A stretch of DNA of 5,788 nt from Vibrio sp. (GCA_007124475.1 SLFB01000225.1:1-5788), one strand, 5' to 3'; shown: positions 1 through 5,599, counted from the stretch's first letter. The notes: generated from the letters alone by a model not told the origin. Made by a program: numbers and translations.

Positions 1-60
1 AACACCGAAGATAAGAAAACCGAAGATAAAAAAACCGAAGCAAAGCTTCGGTTTTCTTAG
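1..60 (+). CDS. possible 3' tail of a convergent gene entering from the left (uncertain)
   Basis: Frame 1 of the plus strand is open from the window edge to a TAG at 58-60 and reads NTEDKKTEDKKTEAKLRFS. The TEDKK repeats come from a 15-bp tandem repeat whose period is a multiple of three, and a charged Lys/Glu-rich end is plausible for a protein C-terminus. Nineteen open codons are weak evidence by themselves, and the same bases form the rraA terminator, so the repeat could simply be duplicated terminator arms. The tail does not resemble ZapB, which I recall as the convergent neighbour of rraA in E. coli. No function can be named. Confidence 0.25.
   Translation, partial: NTEDKKTEDKKTEAKLRFS
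4..48. repeat. three-copy 15-bp tandem repeat
   Basis: The heptamer ACCGAAG starts at 4, 19 and 34, giving three units of exactly 15 bp. Units one and two (ACCGAAGATAAGAAA and ACCGAAGATAAAAAA) differ at one base. Unit three diverges after ACCGAAG and becomes the left arm and loop of the terminator hairpin. The repeat may extend left beyond the window. Confidence 0.75.
28..55 (-). terminator. intrinsic terminator downstream of rraA
   Basis: AAAACCGAAGC (31-41) and GCTTCGGTTTT (45-55) form a perfect 11-bp stem with a 3-base loop. Read on the minus strand, the stem runs into seven consecutive T (complement of the A run 28-34), which is the classical Rho-independent layout. It lies 26 bp past the rraA stop. 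The plus-strand side has only GGTTTTCTT, so it might also work, less strongly, for a convergent gene. Confidence 0.88.
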
Positions 61-81
61 ATGTCTAGGGCTATAATAGAT

Positions 82-603
82 TTAAAGCGTATCAAGTGGC
101 TCATCGTCATCAGCGTCTAAATCAGTATTGAGCGGTTCAGGGGATAAAATAACCCCTGTATTGTCAGCGTACAGGTGATCTTCAGGTAGGAAAGTTACCC
201 CGCCAAAGTTCACCGCAACATCAATTTCGCCGATGCCAACAGAGGGCGCGCCCACAGGAATAGAGGCCAGCGCTTGAATTCCCACCGCCATATCTTCAAG
301 TTCATCGACTTCACGCACGCAGCCATAAACAACGATGCCTTCCCATTCATTCTCTTCTGCAATCGCAGCCAGCTCGGCATCAATCAAGGCTCGGCGTAAT
401 GAACCACCACCATCAATCAATAACACTCGGCCTGCACCGTCTTGTTCGAGAACTTCACGAATAAGCCCGTTATCTTCAAAACATTTTATGGTCGTTACTT
501 GGCCAGCAAAAGATGCACGACCGCCAAAGTTGCTCAACATCGGCTCTAATACATCAACTTGCTCGAGATAGATATCGCATAACGCAGAAGTGTTATATTC
601 CAT
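82..603 (-). CDS. rraA: RraA, regulator of ribonuclease E activity A
   Basis: RraA is a cytoplasmic protein that binds the RNase E scaffold region and inhibits RNA processing; the family was once misnamed MenG. The 173-residue product closely follows E. coli RraA as I recall it: N-terminal YNTSALCDIY, SNFGGRASF (24-32), the KCFEDNG segment (40-46), the DGGGSLRRALIDAELA core (64-79) and VNFGGVTF followed by DHLYADNTG near the end. It is about 12 residues longer than the E. coli protein (161 aa) because of an acidic tail (about 158-173, LNTDLDADDDEPLDTL). The ATG at 601-603 follows an AAGAGAG Shine-Dalgarno-like stretch by 7 bases. The gene is last in the cluster, 75 bp after menA, with a terminator behind it and a promoter candidate in front. 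Despite the old name it is not a methyltransferase. Confidence 0.96.
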   Translation of the reverse strand: MEYNTSALCDIYLEQVDVLEPMLSNFGGRASFAGQVTTIKCFEDNGLIREVLEQDGAGRVLLIDGGGSLRRALIDAELAAIAEENEWEGIVVYGCVREVDELEDMAVGIQALASIPVGAPSVGIGEIDVAVNFGGVTFLPEDHLYADNTGVILSPEPLNTDLDADDDEPLDTL

Positions 604-636
604 AGTTTTACTCTCTTAACGAACCAATATTCAACG

Positions 637-664
637 AGTATATAGGGTCACTGAGTCAATGCAA
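637..664 (-). promoter_or_regulatory. candidate rraA promoter
   Basis: On the minus strand in the menA-rraA gap, TATACT (637-642, five of six -10 consensus bases) is preceded by a 16-base spacer and a poor -35, TTGCAT (659-664). An overlapping TTGACT (654-659) is a better -35 by sequence but is too close. A good -10 with a weak -35 resembles stationary-phase (sigma-S) promoters. E. coli rraA is known to have its own sigma-S-dependent promoter in the same gap. The start site would be near 630, giving a leader of about 27 nt. Confidence 0.4.
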
Positions 665-678
665 TGACAGAACGCAAA

Positions 679-1596
679 TTAACGTATGATTGTTTGCATG
701 GTAACAACGGTAATAAACAATAAATTGGTCACGAGCGCACATTTAACCGCCGTCGGTAATAACGGAGCCATTTGCGCCGGTTGCCTTGCTCGCCATACCA
801 CTTGACCATGCTTAATGAGTACAATAACACTGAGAAAAAATGGCGCGTTAACCCACATCGCACCGTCTTGCATTAACAAGTAGCCAGCAAAGGCACATAA
901 AGCACCAGCCAAGAGTAATAAGTGATAGACTTTTGCACGCTGCTGTCCGAGACGAACCACTACCGTGCGCTTACCGCATAACGCATCGTTTTCGATATCT
1001 CGCATATTATTAATATTTAACACCGATACGGCTAATAAACCACAGCCTAATGATGGCAGTAGTAATCGCCATTCTAGCGATCCTGTTTGTAAGAAGTAAC
1101 TACCTGAAACGCCCAATAAGCCGAAAAAGACAAACACCGACAGATCGCCCAGCCCGACATAGCCATAAGGCTTGTTACCCACGGTATAAGCAATCGCAGC
1201 CAAAATAGCTAAAAACCCTAATCCTAAAAAAGCAATGATGTTTTGTAAGTTATCTAACGCGTAACACACCAAGCCCAGCCCAGAGATCAGTGTCAATAAT
1301 ACGTTGATCACCATTGCCTGTTTCATGTCTGCTAATGAAACCGCACCAGACTGAATCGCCCGCATCGGTCCTAGACGTTGTTCATTATCGGTGCCTTTTA
1401 CTGCGTCTCCATAATCATTGGCTAAATTAGACAAGATCTGCAATAGAGTCGCGGTGAGTAATGCCAACCCCGTCACCAGCCAAGACCAAGCGCCAGTGGC
1501 CAATGCGAGCACACTGCCAGTAAGGATAGAAATTAAAGCAAGGGGGAGCGTTTTCGGTCGCGCTGCATCGACCCAGATACGTAAAGAGTTATTCAT
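679..1596 (-). CDS. menA: MenA, 1,4-dihydroxy-2-naphthoate polyprenyltransferase
   Basis: MenA is an inner-membrane UbiA-family enzyme that attaches the polyprenyl tail to 1,4-dihydroxy-2-naphthoate, giving demethylmenaquinone for anaerobic respiration. The 305-residue product is almost entirely hydrophobic helices. It carries DAARPKTLP at 10-18, the first Asp-rich prenyl-diphosphate/Mg site NLANDYGD (57-64), YTVGNKPYGYVGLGD (137-151) and the second Asp motif NNMRDIEND (196-204, D200 and D204). Length and motifs match E. coli MenA (308 aa). I choose the ATG at 1594-1596 because the family's conserved region starts just after it. An in-frame TTG at 1606-1608 would add four residues, and neither start has a clear Shine-Dalgarno sequence. 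The hslU terminator separates it from hslVU, so it probably has its own promoter. Confidence 0.95.
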   Translation of the reverse strand: MNNSLRIWVDAARPKTLPLALISILTGSVLALATGAWSWLVTGLALLTATLLQILSNLANDYGDAVKGTDNEQRLGPMRAIQSGAVSLADMKQAMVINVLLTLISGLGLVCYALDNLQNIIAFLGLGFLAILAAIAYTVGNKPYGYVGLGDLSVFVFFGLLGVSGSYFLQTGSLEWRLLLPSLGCGLLAVSVLNINNMRDIENDALCGKRTVVVRLGQQRAKVYHLLLLAGALCAFAGYLLMQDGAMWVNAPFFLSVIVLIKHGQVVWRARQPAQMAPLLPTAVKCALVTNLLFITVVTMQTIIR

Positions 1597-1626
1597 AATC
1601 AGTAGCAATGACGAAACAGTGGCCAG

Positions 1627-1655
1627 AGTATACGCGCAAACCTAGCGGATAAAAA
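1627..1655 (-). promoter_or_regulatory. weak candidate menA promoter
   Basis: Between the hslU terminator and menA the minus strand has TATACT (1627-1632). With a 17-base spacer the -35 falls in the terminator T-run (TTTTTA, 1650-1655), which matches consensus poorly. Support is mainly positional: menA needs a promoter after the terminator, and the start would lie about 24 nt before the ATG. The -10 and next base (TATACTC) equal those before rraA. Confidence 0.3.
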
Positions 1656-1676
1656 AGCCCACGACAATCGTGGGCT
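1651..1676 (-). terminator. intrinsic terminator of the hslVU operon
   Basis: AGCCCACGA (1656-1664) and TCGTGGGCT (1668-1676) form a perfect 9-bp GC-rich stem with a 3-base loop. On the minus strand the stem is followed by a T-run (complement of the A run 1651-1656). It begins 6 bases after the hslU stop codon, so it is placed to end hslVU transcripts and insulate menA. Confidence 0.93.
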
Positions 1677-1682
1677 AGATAT

Positions 1683-3014
1683 TTATAAAATGAAACGGCT
1701 TAAATCTTCATCTTCAACTAATTCACTTAATCGACTACGCACGTAATTACCATCGATCGTCATTTGGCTACCAGGACGCTCGGTGGCTTCGTAAGAAATT
1801 TCATCCATTAAACGTTCCATCACAGTATGCAGACGACGGGCACCGATATTTTCGGTACTTTCATTCACTTGCCACGCCGCTTCGGCAATTTGTTTAATAC
1901 CATCTTCCGTAAAGGTGATATCAACCTGCTCAGTCTTCATTAAAGCAATATATTGCTCTGTTAAAGACGCTTTCGGTTCAGTCAAAATACGCTTAAAATC
2001 ATTGCTTGATAAGGCTTCTAATTCAACTCGAATCGGTAAACGACCTTGTAGTTCAGGGATCAGATCCGACGGCTTAGCCACCTGGAAAGCACCGGAAGCA
2101 ATAAATAAAATATGGTCCGTTTTGACCATGCCGTGCTTGGTTGACACCGTACTCCCTTCGATCAATGGCAGTAAATCACGCTGCACCCCTTCGCGAGAGA
2201 CATCAGGCCCAGAGCTTTCACCACGTTTACAAATTTTGTCGATTTCATCGATAAATACGATGCCGTTATTTTCAACGTTATAGATGGCTTGCTCTTTCAG
2301 CTCTTCTTGATTAACCAACTTAGCGGCTTCTTCTTCTACCAAAGCTTTCATGGCGTCTTTAATTTTTAACTTACGCTTTTTAGTAGTATCACCGGCGAGG
2401 TTTTGGAATAAACCTTGTAGTTGATTGGTCATTTCTTCCATACCTGGAGGAGCCATGATCTCAACCCCCATCTGCGGGGTAGCTAAGTTAATTTCAATCT
2501 CTTTATTGTCTAACTGGCCTTCACGCAATTTTTTGCGAAAGACTTGACGAGTACTAGAGGCTTGCTCGTTTTTTTCTGACTCACCCCACGCATCACGCGC
2601 TGGAGGTAAAAGCGCATCAAGCACTCGCTCTTCCGCCATTTCCTCTGCATGAAATTTAACTTTTTCCATTGCCTGTTGATGGGTTAATTTCACTGCCACA
2701 TCGGTTAAATCACGGATAATGGTCTCTACTTCTTTACCCACATAACCCACTTCGGTAAATTTGGTAGCTTCAACTTTGATAAAAGGTGCATTAGCCAACT
2801 TAGCTAGACGACGGGCAATCTCGGTTTTACCCACCCCTGTTGGACCTATCATCAAAATGTTTTTCGGCGTTACTTCAACTCGCAAACTTTCCTCAAGCTG
2901 CATACGGCGCCAGCGGTTACGTAGTGCAATCGCTACCGCGCGCTTCGCTTTTTCTTGACCGATGATATGGCGGTTTAGTTCGTGAACAATTTCACGAGGC
3001 GTCATTTCAGACAT
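1683..3014 (-). CDS. hslU: HslU (ClpY), ATPase subunit of the HslVU protease
   Basis: HslU is the AAA+ unfoldase that feeds substrates into the HslV peptidase in the cytoplasm. The 443-residue product has the same length as E. coli HslU and aligns along it by eye. Visible motifs are Walker A GPTGVGKT (57-64), the pore loop GYVG (90-93), the charged insertion (I) domain at about 110-243, Walker B IVFIDEID (near 251-258), the KRGESSGPDVSREGVQRDLL segment, the sensor-2 stretch ENIGARRLHTV near 388-398, and the C-terminal DLSRFIL tail that docks into HslV. The ATG at 3012-3014 is preferred over an in-frame TTG at 3018-3020: it gives MSEMTPREIV as in E. coli, and AAGGAA sits 6 bases upstream. It follows hslV by 38 bp in one operon and is closed by a terminator. 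Confidence 0.98.
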   Translation of the reverse strand: MSEMTPREIVHELNRHIIGQEKAKRAVAIALRNRWRRMQLEESLRVEVTPKNILMIGPTGVGKTEIARRLAKLANAPFIKVEATKFTEVGYVGKEVETIIRDLTDVAVKLTHQQAMEKVKFHAEEMAEERVLDALLPPARDAWGESEKNEQASSTRQVFRKKLREGQLDNKEIEINLATPQMGVEIMAPPGMEEMTNQLQGLFQNLAGDTTKKRKLKIKDAMKALVEEEAAKLVNQEELKEQAIYNVENNGIVFIDEIDKICKRGESSGPDVSREGVQRDLLPLIEGSTVSTKHGMVKTDHILFIASGAFQVAKPSDLIPELQGRLPIRVELEALSSNDFKRILTEPKASLTEQYIALMKTEQVDITFTEDGIKQIAEAAWQVNESTENIGARRLHTVMERLMDEISYEATERPGSQMTIDGNYVRSRLSELVEDEDLSRFIL

Positions 3015-3020
3015 ATTCAA

Positions 3021-3026
3021 TTCCTT
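3021..3026 (-). promoter_or_regulatory. Shine-Dalgarno site of hslU
   Basis: The minus strand reads AAGGAA here, with 6 bases to the ATG at 3012-3014. The spacing suits that ATG. For the TTG at 3018-3020 there would be no spacer, so this site decides the start. Confidence 0.8.
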
Positions 3027-3052
3027 ACATTCAGTACTGATATCACACCAGG

Positions 3053-3607
3053 TTATGCATCTTTTTTAGGCAGTAATTCTGCTGGTATTTCTAGTTCTTC
3101 AATGGTGTGATGATGATTAGTAAACACACAAATATCACCAGCAATCTTCAGCGCTTTTTCAGCAATTTCTCGCGCATCTAATTGAGTATTTTCCAATAAC
3201 GCAACGGCGGCGGCCTGCGCATAATTACCACCAGATCCAATAGCAATTAAATCGTGCTCTGGCTGAACAACATCACCATTACCAGTAATAATTAAGGATG
3301 CCGTCTCATCAGCTACCGCCAAAATGGCTTCTAAACGGCGCAAAGCTCTATCGCTACGCCAATCTTTGGCAAGCTCGACCGCTGCTTTGGTCAAATGACC
3401 TTGGTGCATTTGCAGTTTACTTTCAAAGCGTTCAAACAAGGTAAACGCATCCGCCGTGCCACCTGCAAATCCGGCCAGAACTTTGTTGTTGTATAAGCGA
3501 CGTACTTTACGCGCATTACCTTTCATTACCGTATTACCCAGCGATACTTGCCCGTCTCCGGCAATTACAACTTTATTATCACGACGTACAGATACTATGG
3601 TAGTCAC
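3053..3607 (-). CDS. hslV: HslV (ClpQ), peptidase subunit of the HslVU protease
   Basis: HslV is a proteasome-beta-like threonine peptidase that forms a double hexamer capped by HslU and degrades misfolded and regulatory proteins in the cytoplasm. The 184-residue product starts MTTIVSVRR. Removal of Met exposes the nucleophile Thr (residue 2), and the other expected residues are present: K34 (mature Lys33), GFAGGTADAF (46-55) and S125 in IAIGSGG (mature Ser124). It is 8 residues longer than E. coli HslV (176 aa), with a C-terminal extension ending ELLPKKDA. The start codon is GTG (3605-3607), supported by AAGAGGT 6 bases upstream and by the conserved N-terminus, which leaves no room for another start. 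It is the first gene of hslVU, behind a heat-shock promoter. Confidence 0.98.
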   Translation of the reverse strand: MTTIVSVRRDNKVVIAGDGQVSLGNTVMKGNARKVRRLYNNKVLAGFAGGTADAFTLFERFESKLQMHQGHLTKAAVELAKDWRSDRALRRLEAILAVADETASLIITGNGDVVQPEHDLIAIGSGGNYAQAAAVALLENTQLDAREIAEKALKIAGDICVFTNHHHTIEELEIPAELLPKKDA

Positions 3608-3613
3608 GTGAGG

Positions 3614-3620
3614 ACCTCTT
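3614..3620 (-). promoter_or_regulatory. Shine-Dalgarno site of hslV
   Basis: The minus strand reads AAGAGGT, a good match to the anti-Shine-Dalgarno complement, 6 bases before the GTG at 3605-3607. It supports initiation at the GTG. Confidence 0.75.
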
Positions 3621-3647
3621 GATGATATTTGATCGAGTATTTTACTT

Positions 3648-3675
3648 ATATGAGGTTCAAAAAAATGATTTCAAG
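3648..3675 (-). promoter_or_regulatory. sigma-32 (RpoH) heat-shock promoter of hslVU
   Basis: The minus strand has CTTGAAA (3669-3675), a perfect sigma-32 -35 element, a 13-base spacer, and CCTCATAT (3648-3655), seven of eight bases of the sigma-32 -10 consensus CCCCATNT. The start would fall near 3641, leaving a leader of about 34 nt. TTGAAA (3669-3674) and TATAAG (3645-3650), 18 bases apart, could also serve as a sigma-70 promoter, so basal transcription from the same site is possible. hslVU is RpoH-dependent in E. coli, which agrees. Confidence 0.88.
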
Positions 3676-3680
3676 GGTTC

Positions 3681-3723
3681 AAATGCTCCGTGCAAGTCAA
3701 CCCATAGAAGATGGCGAGCATTT
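3681..3723. repeat. 8-bp inverted repeat between ftsN and the hslVU promoter
   Basis: AAATGCTC (3681-3688) and GAGCATTT (3716-3723) are perfect inverted copies 27 bp apart. Inside, CCAT (3702-3705) and ATGG (3711-3714) can pair around a 5-base loop, giving a two-tier hairpin with an asymmetric bulge. On the minus strand no T-run follows, so it is not a standard terminator for ftsN; it could protect the ftsN mRNA 3' end or bind a protein. Confidence 0.45.
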
Positions 3724-3745
3724 TTCCGAGAATCAGAAGTGAACG

Positions 3746-4291
3746 CTATTCTGCAGACTTCCAAATGGCGCAAGGTTCAATCTTCGCTCGTTGCAACCGG
3801 TGACGATCTCGCTCTGCATCTCGACGCAATGGGTAAGGGCCTAAGACCACTCGATACCAACTGCTATTTTCCGTTTTGCGAATTTCGCTGTTAATACCTT
3901 GGAAAGCAATGTCCAATTTACGGCTTTCTGCTTGTTGCAAGGTTTTAAAGGCACCGCACTGCATGATAAAAGGCACGTCTGATATTTGCTGCTCTTTAGC
4001 CGTGACTTCAATTTCACGGCTGGGCAAGCTTTGCACATAGTCCCACTTTTCTGTCGGAGGTGGTGGTATAGGGCGCGCTGGACGCTCTGCAGGTTTACTC
4101 GGGGTGCTCACCTTAGGAGCAGGGGCAACGACTGGTTCTGGCGTTTGCTTAAGCCAGTACAACCCATATACAAATCCGCTTAATAACACGAATGCTATCA
4201 AACCACTACGCCAAGGTTTACGGCGAGAGGTCGACTTACTGGTCGTTTTTTTTGCGCTTCGACCTCTTCTTACATAGTCTTTATTGGCCAC
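3746..4291 (-). CDS. ftsN: FtsN, essential cell division protein (short form)
   Basis: FtsN is a bitopic inner-membrane protein that triggers septal peptidoglycan synthesis by acting on FtsA inside and FtsQLB/FtsWI outside. The 181-residue product has the FtsA-binding start KDYVRRGR (4-11), a basic stretch to about residue 28, one transmembrane helix (about 29-47), a Pro-rich periplasmic segment (51-79), the E-domain motif with W83, Y85 and L89, and a C-terminal SPOR domain (about 106-179) for denuded septal glycan. C112 and C174 sit where E. coli FtsN has its SPOR disulfide. It lacks the long linker of the 319-residue E. coli protein, so the E motif and SPOR domain are only about 15 residues apart. 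The start is GTG (4289-4291) with a weak Shine-Dalgarno; conserved MANKDYVRR supports it. Confidence 0.95.
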   Translation of the reverse strand: MANKDYVRRGRSAKKTTSKSTSRRKPWRSGLIAFVLLSGFVYGLYWLKQTPEPVVAPAPKVSTPSKPAERPARPIPPPPTEKWDYVQSLPSREIEVTAKEQQISDVPFIMQCGAFKTLQQAESRKLDIAFQGINSEIRKTENSSWYRVVLGPYPLRRDAERDRHRLQRAKIEPCAIWKSAE

Positions 4292-4423
4292 AATTCAACT
4301 CAAACGCTGATGATATTAGGGGCTTACATGGTAAAGGAGTTTAAGCTGAGTGAACAGTACCAATACCACTAGGCTAACAACAAAGGTTAAGTCGAACCAA
4401 CGAGTGCTGAACAGTGACAATCA
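4292..4423 (-). other. cytR-ftsN intergenic region
   Basis: This 132-bp gap must supply ribosome binding, and perhaps a promoter, for ftsN. I find no convincing -35/-10 pair: TAAACT (near 4338-4343) has only a too-close TTGGTA upstream, and TAATAT (near 4313-4318) has no -35. Just before the ftsN GTG only a weak GAG is present at a distance of about 10 bases. Confidence 0.4.
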
Positions 4424-4429
4424 TCACTG
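4412..4429 (-). repeat. small stem-loop overlapping the cytR stop codon
   Basis: CAGTGA (4412-4417) and TCACTG (4424-4429) are perfect inverted copies around a 6-base loop. One arm contains the cytR TGA stop. No T-run follows on the minus strand, so it is at best a weak or Rho-assisted terminator, or an mRNA 3'-end structure. Confidence 0.4.
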
Positions 4430-5437
4430 AAAAAAGTTTTTTGGTGGACCTGCACTTTCACGTACAACCAAATGGGTATCCAATAACATTGACCCCGCTT
4501 GCACATCACGACCTTTGAGCAATTCCAGCATCATTAACATGGTTTGTCTGCCAATTTCATAACGCGGCTGACAAATAGTGGTTAGTGGCGGATCGCAGTA
4601 TTGCGCAAATTGAATATCATCAAAACCAACAACAGATAAATCTTGTGGTACCTGCAAACCTAGGCGTTTCGCTTCTTGCATTGCGCCAATCGCCATTGCG
4701 TCATTATGACAAAACACCGCGCTCGGTGGTGCAGATAAAGCCATTAGTTGTCTCACCGCCTTAGCGCCCGATTCAAAAGAAAAATCTCCCGTCACGGTAT
4801 AAGTTGGATTTTTGGTTAACCCTGCCCGACGCAACGCTTGTTGATAACCCTGTTGTCTGAACTCACATAATACCGCGCCCACCGGGCCTGTGATCTGAGC
4901 AATTCTTTTATGACCCATTTGCGTCAAATAATTCACTGCTTCAAAAGCGGACGTGAGGTTATCAATATGAACCGTAGGTAACTCAAGCTCAGGGGCATAC
5001 TCACAAGCCATTACCATAGGTGGTAGATTCTTTTGTTCCGATTTGCTCACATCAAAGGGCAAATCTGCCCCAAGTAATAGCATGCCATCCGCTTGTTTAG
5101 TAAATACTAAATTAACAAATGAACTTTCGCGTTTTTTCTGCTGACCACTATCACCGAGCAACACTAAATAACCGTGTTCCATAGCAACGTCTTCAATGCC
5201 GCGAATAATCTCAGTGTAATAAGGATCACAAATATCTGGCACAATCACCACAATGGTTTTTGACTCATTACGACGCAAATTACGTGCTAAAGAATTGGGG
5301 GAGTATCCAGCTTCAAGTACCGCATCTTCGACTCTTTTGCGTGTCGATGTTGATACTTTTTCAGGGTTCATCAATGCCCGCGAAACGGTCGCAGTTGACA
5401 CTCCTGCTAACTGGGCAACATCCTTCATTGTCGCCAT
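4424..5437 (-). CDS. cytR: CytR, LacI-family repressor of nucleoside uptake and catabolism
   Basis: CytR is a cytoplasmic DNA-binding repressor that acts together with CRP at nucleoside uptake and catabolism genes and is relieved by cytidine. In Vibrio it is also linked to competence and biofilm control. The 337-residue product has a LacI helix-turn-helix (MKDVAQLAGVSTATVSRAL, 4-22), a hinge segment PNSLARNLRRNES, and a periplasmic-binding-protein-like effector domain with IVPDICDPYY, ADGMLLLG, PELELPTVHIDN, AVFCHNDAMAIGA and CDPPLTTICQPRYEIGRQ. These match E. coli CytR (341 aa) almost segment by segment. An in-frame TAA stands two codons before the ATG at 5435-5437, so the N-terminus is genuinely shorter than in E. 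coli. GAGGG lies 10 bases upstream of the ATG, slightly far. An ATG at 5426-5428 is a less likely alternative. The C-terminus ends in an unusual GPPKNFFQ. Confidence 0.95.
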   Translation of the reverse strand: MATMKDVAQLAGVSTATVSRALMNPEKVSTSTRKRVEDAVLEAGYSPNSLARNLRRNESKTIVVIVPDICDPYYTEIIRGIEDVAMEHGYLVLLGDSGQQKKRESSFVNLVFTKQADGMLLLGADLPFDVSKSEQKNLPPMVMACEYAPELELPTVHIDNLTSAFEAVNYLTQMGHKRIAQITGPVGAVLCEFRQQGYQQALRRAGLTKNPTYTVTGDFSFESGAKAVRQLMALSAPPSAVFCHNDAMAIGAMQEAKRLGLQVPQDLSVVGFDDIQFAQYCDPPLTTICQPRYEIGRQTMLMMLELLKGRDVQAGSMLLDTHLVVRESAGPPKNFFQ

Positions 5438-5526
5438 ACGTTATTAACCCTCTATAATTTCATGTGTTTTCTTAGCCGTGATAAGGCCACTAATTATTAG
5501 CAGCCTCGAACAACCAACGTTAATCG

Positions 5527-5551
5527 ATTGCGTGAAACGCTAGTGTATTGC
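5527..5551 (-). promoter_or_regulatory. possible operator at the cytR promoter
   Basis: GCGT-GAA-ACGC (5530-5540) is an 11-bp palindrome of the kind LacI-family repressors use. ATTGC occurs twice in direct orientation exactly 20 bp apart (5527-5531 and 5547-5551). TGCAA-type half-sites with flexible spacing are described for CytR, and E. coli cytR is autoregulated. A -10-like TACACT (5542-5547) lies between the repeats and would put the start near 5535, inside the palindrome. The assignment is inference. Confidence 0.3.
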
Positions 5552-5574
5552 TTTCTCTAGATAAAGTTACGGCT

Positions 5575-5594
5575 CATGTAACATTTTTTACATG
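5575..5594. repeat. 7-bp inverted repeat next to the CRP site
   Basis: CATGTAA (5575-5581) and TTACATG (5588-5594) are perfect inverted copies around CATTTT. The element ends 5 bp from the CRP box and lies between it and the likely cytR promoter. It may be a second regulator site, or an A/T-rich contact for RNA polymerase alpha subunits. The half-sites sit 2 bp closer than in a TyrR box (TGTAAA-N6-TTTACA). Confidence 0.5.
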
Positions 5595-5599
5595 ACAAG

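Noticed and set aside
82..603. Annotation of the last gene as MenG methyltransferase
   Set aside because: The old name came from its position beside menA; there is no S-adenosylmethionine-binding motif and the sequence is RraA throughout.
1915..2283. Plus-strand ORF of 122 codons inside hslU
   Set aside because: It is antisense to the highly conserved Walker B and sensor region of hslU, and its codons are dictated by that gene.
3031..3045. Overlapping palindromes TCAGTACTGA and TGATATCA between hslV and hslU
   Set aside because: They have no loop to form a useful hairpin and are short enough to arise by chance; nothing else marks a promoter or operator there.
3619..3894. Plus-strand ORF of 91 codons across the hslV-ftsN gap
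   Set aside because: It runs antisense through the sigma-32 promoter and the ftsN 3' end, has no recognisable family and no convincing ribosome site; it is a shadow frame.
5575..5594. TyrR box
   Set aside because: The half-sites TGTAA/TTACA give a 16-bp element, but the TyrR consensus TGTAAA-N6-TTTACA is 18 bp; the spacing does not fit.
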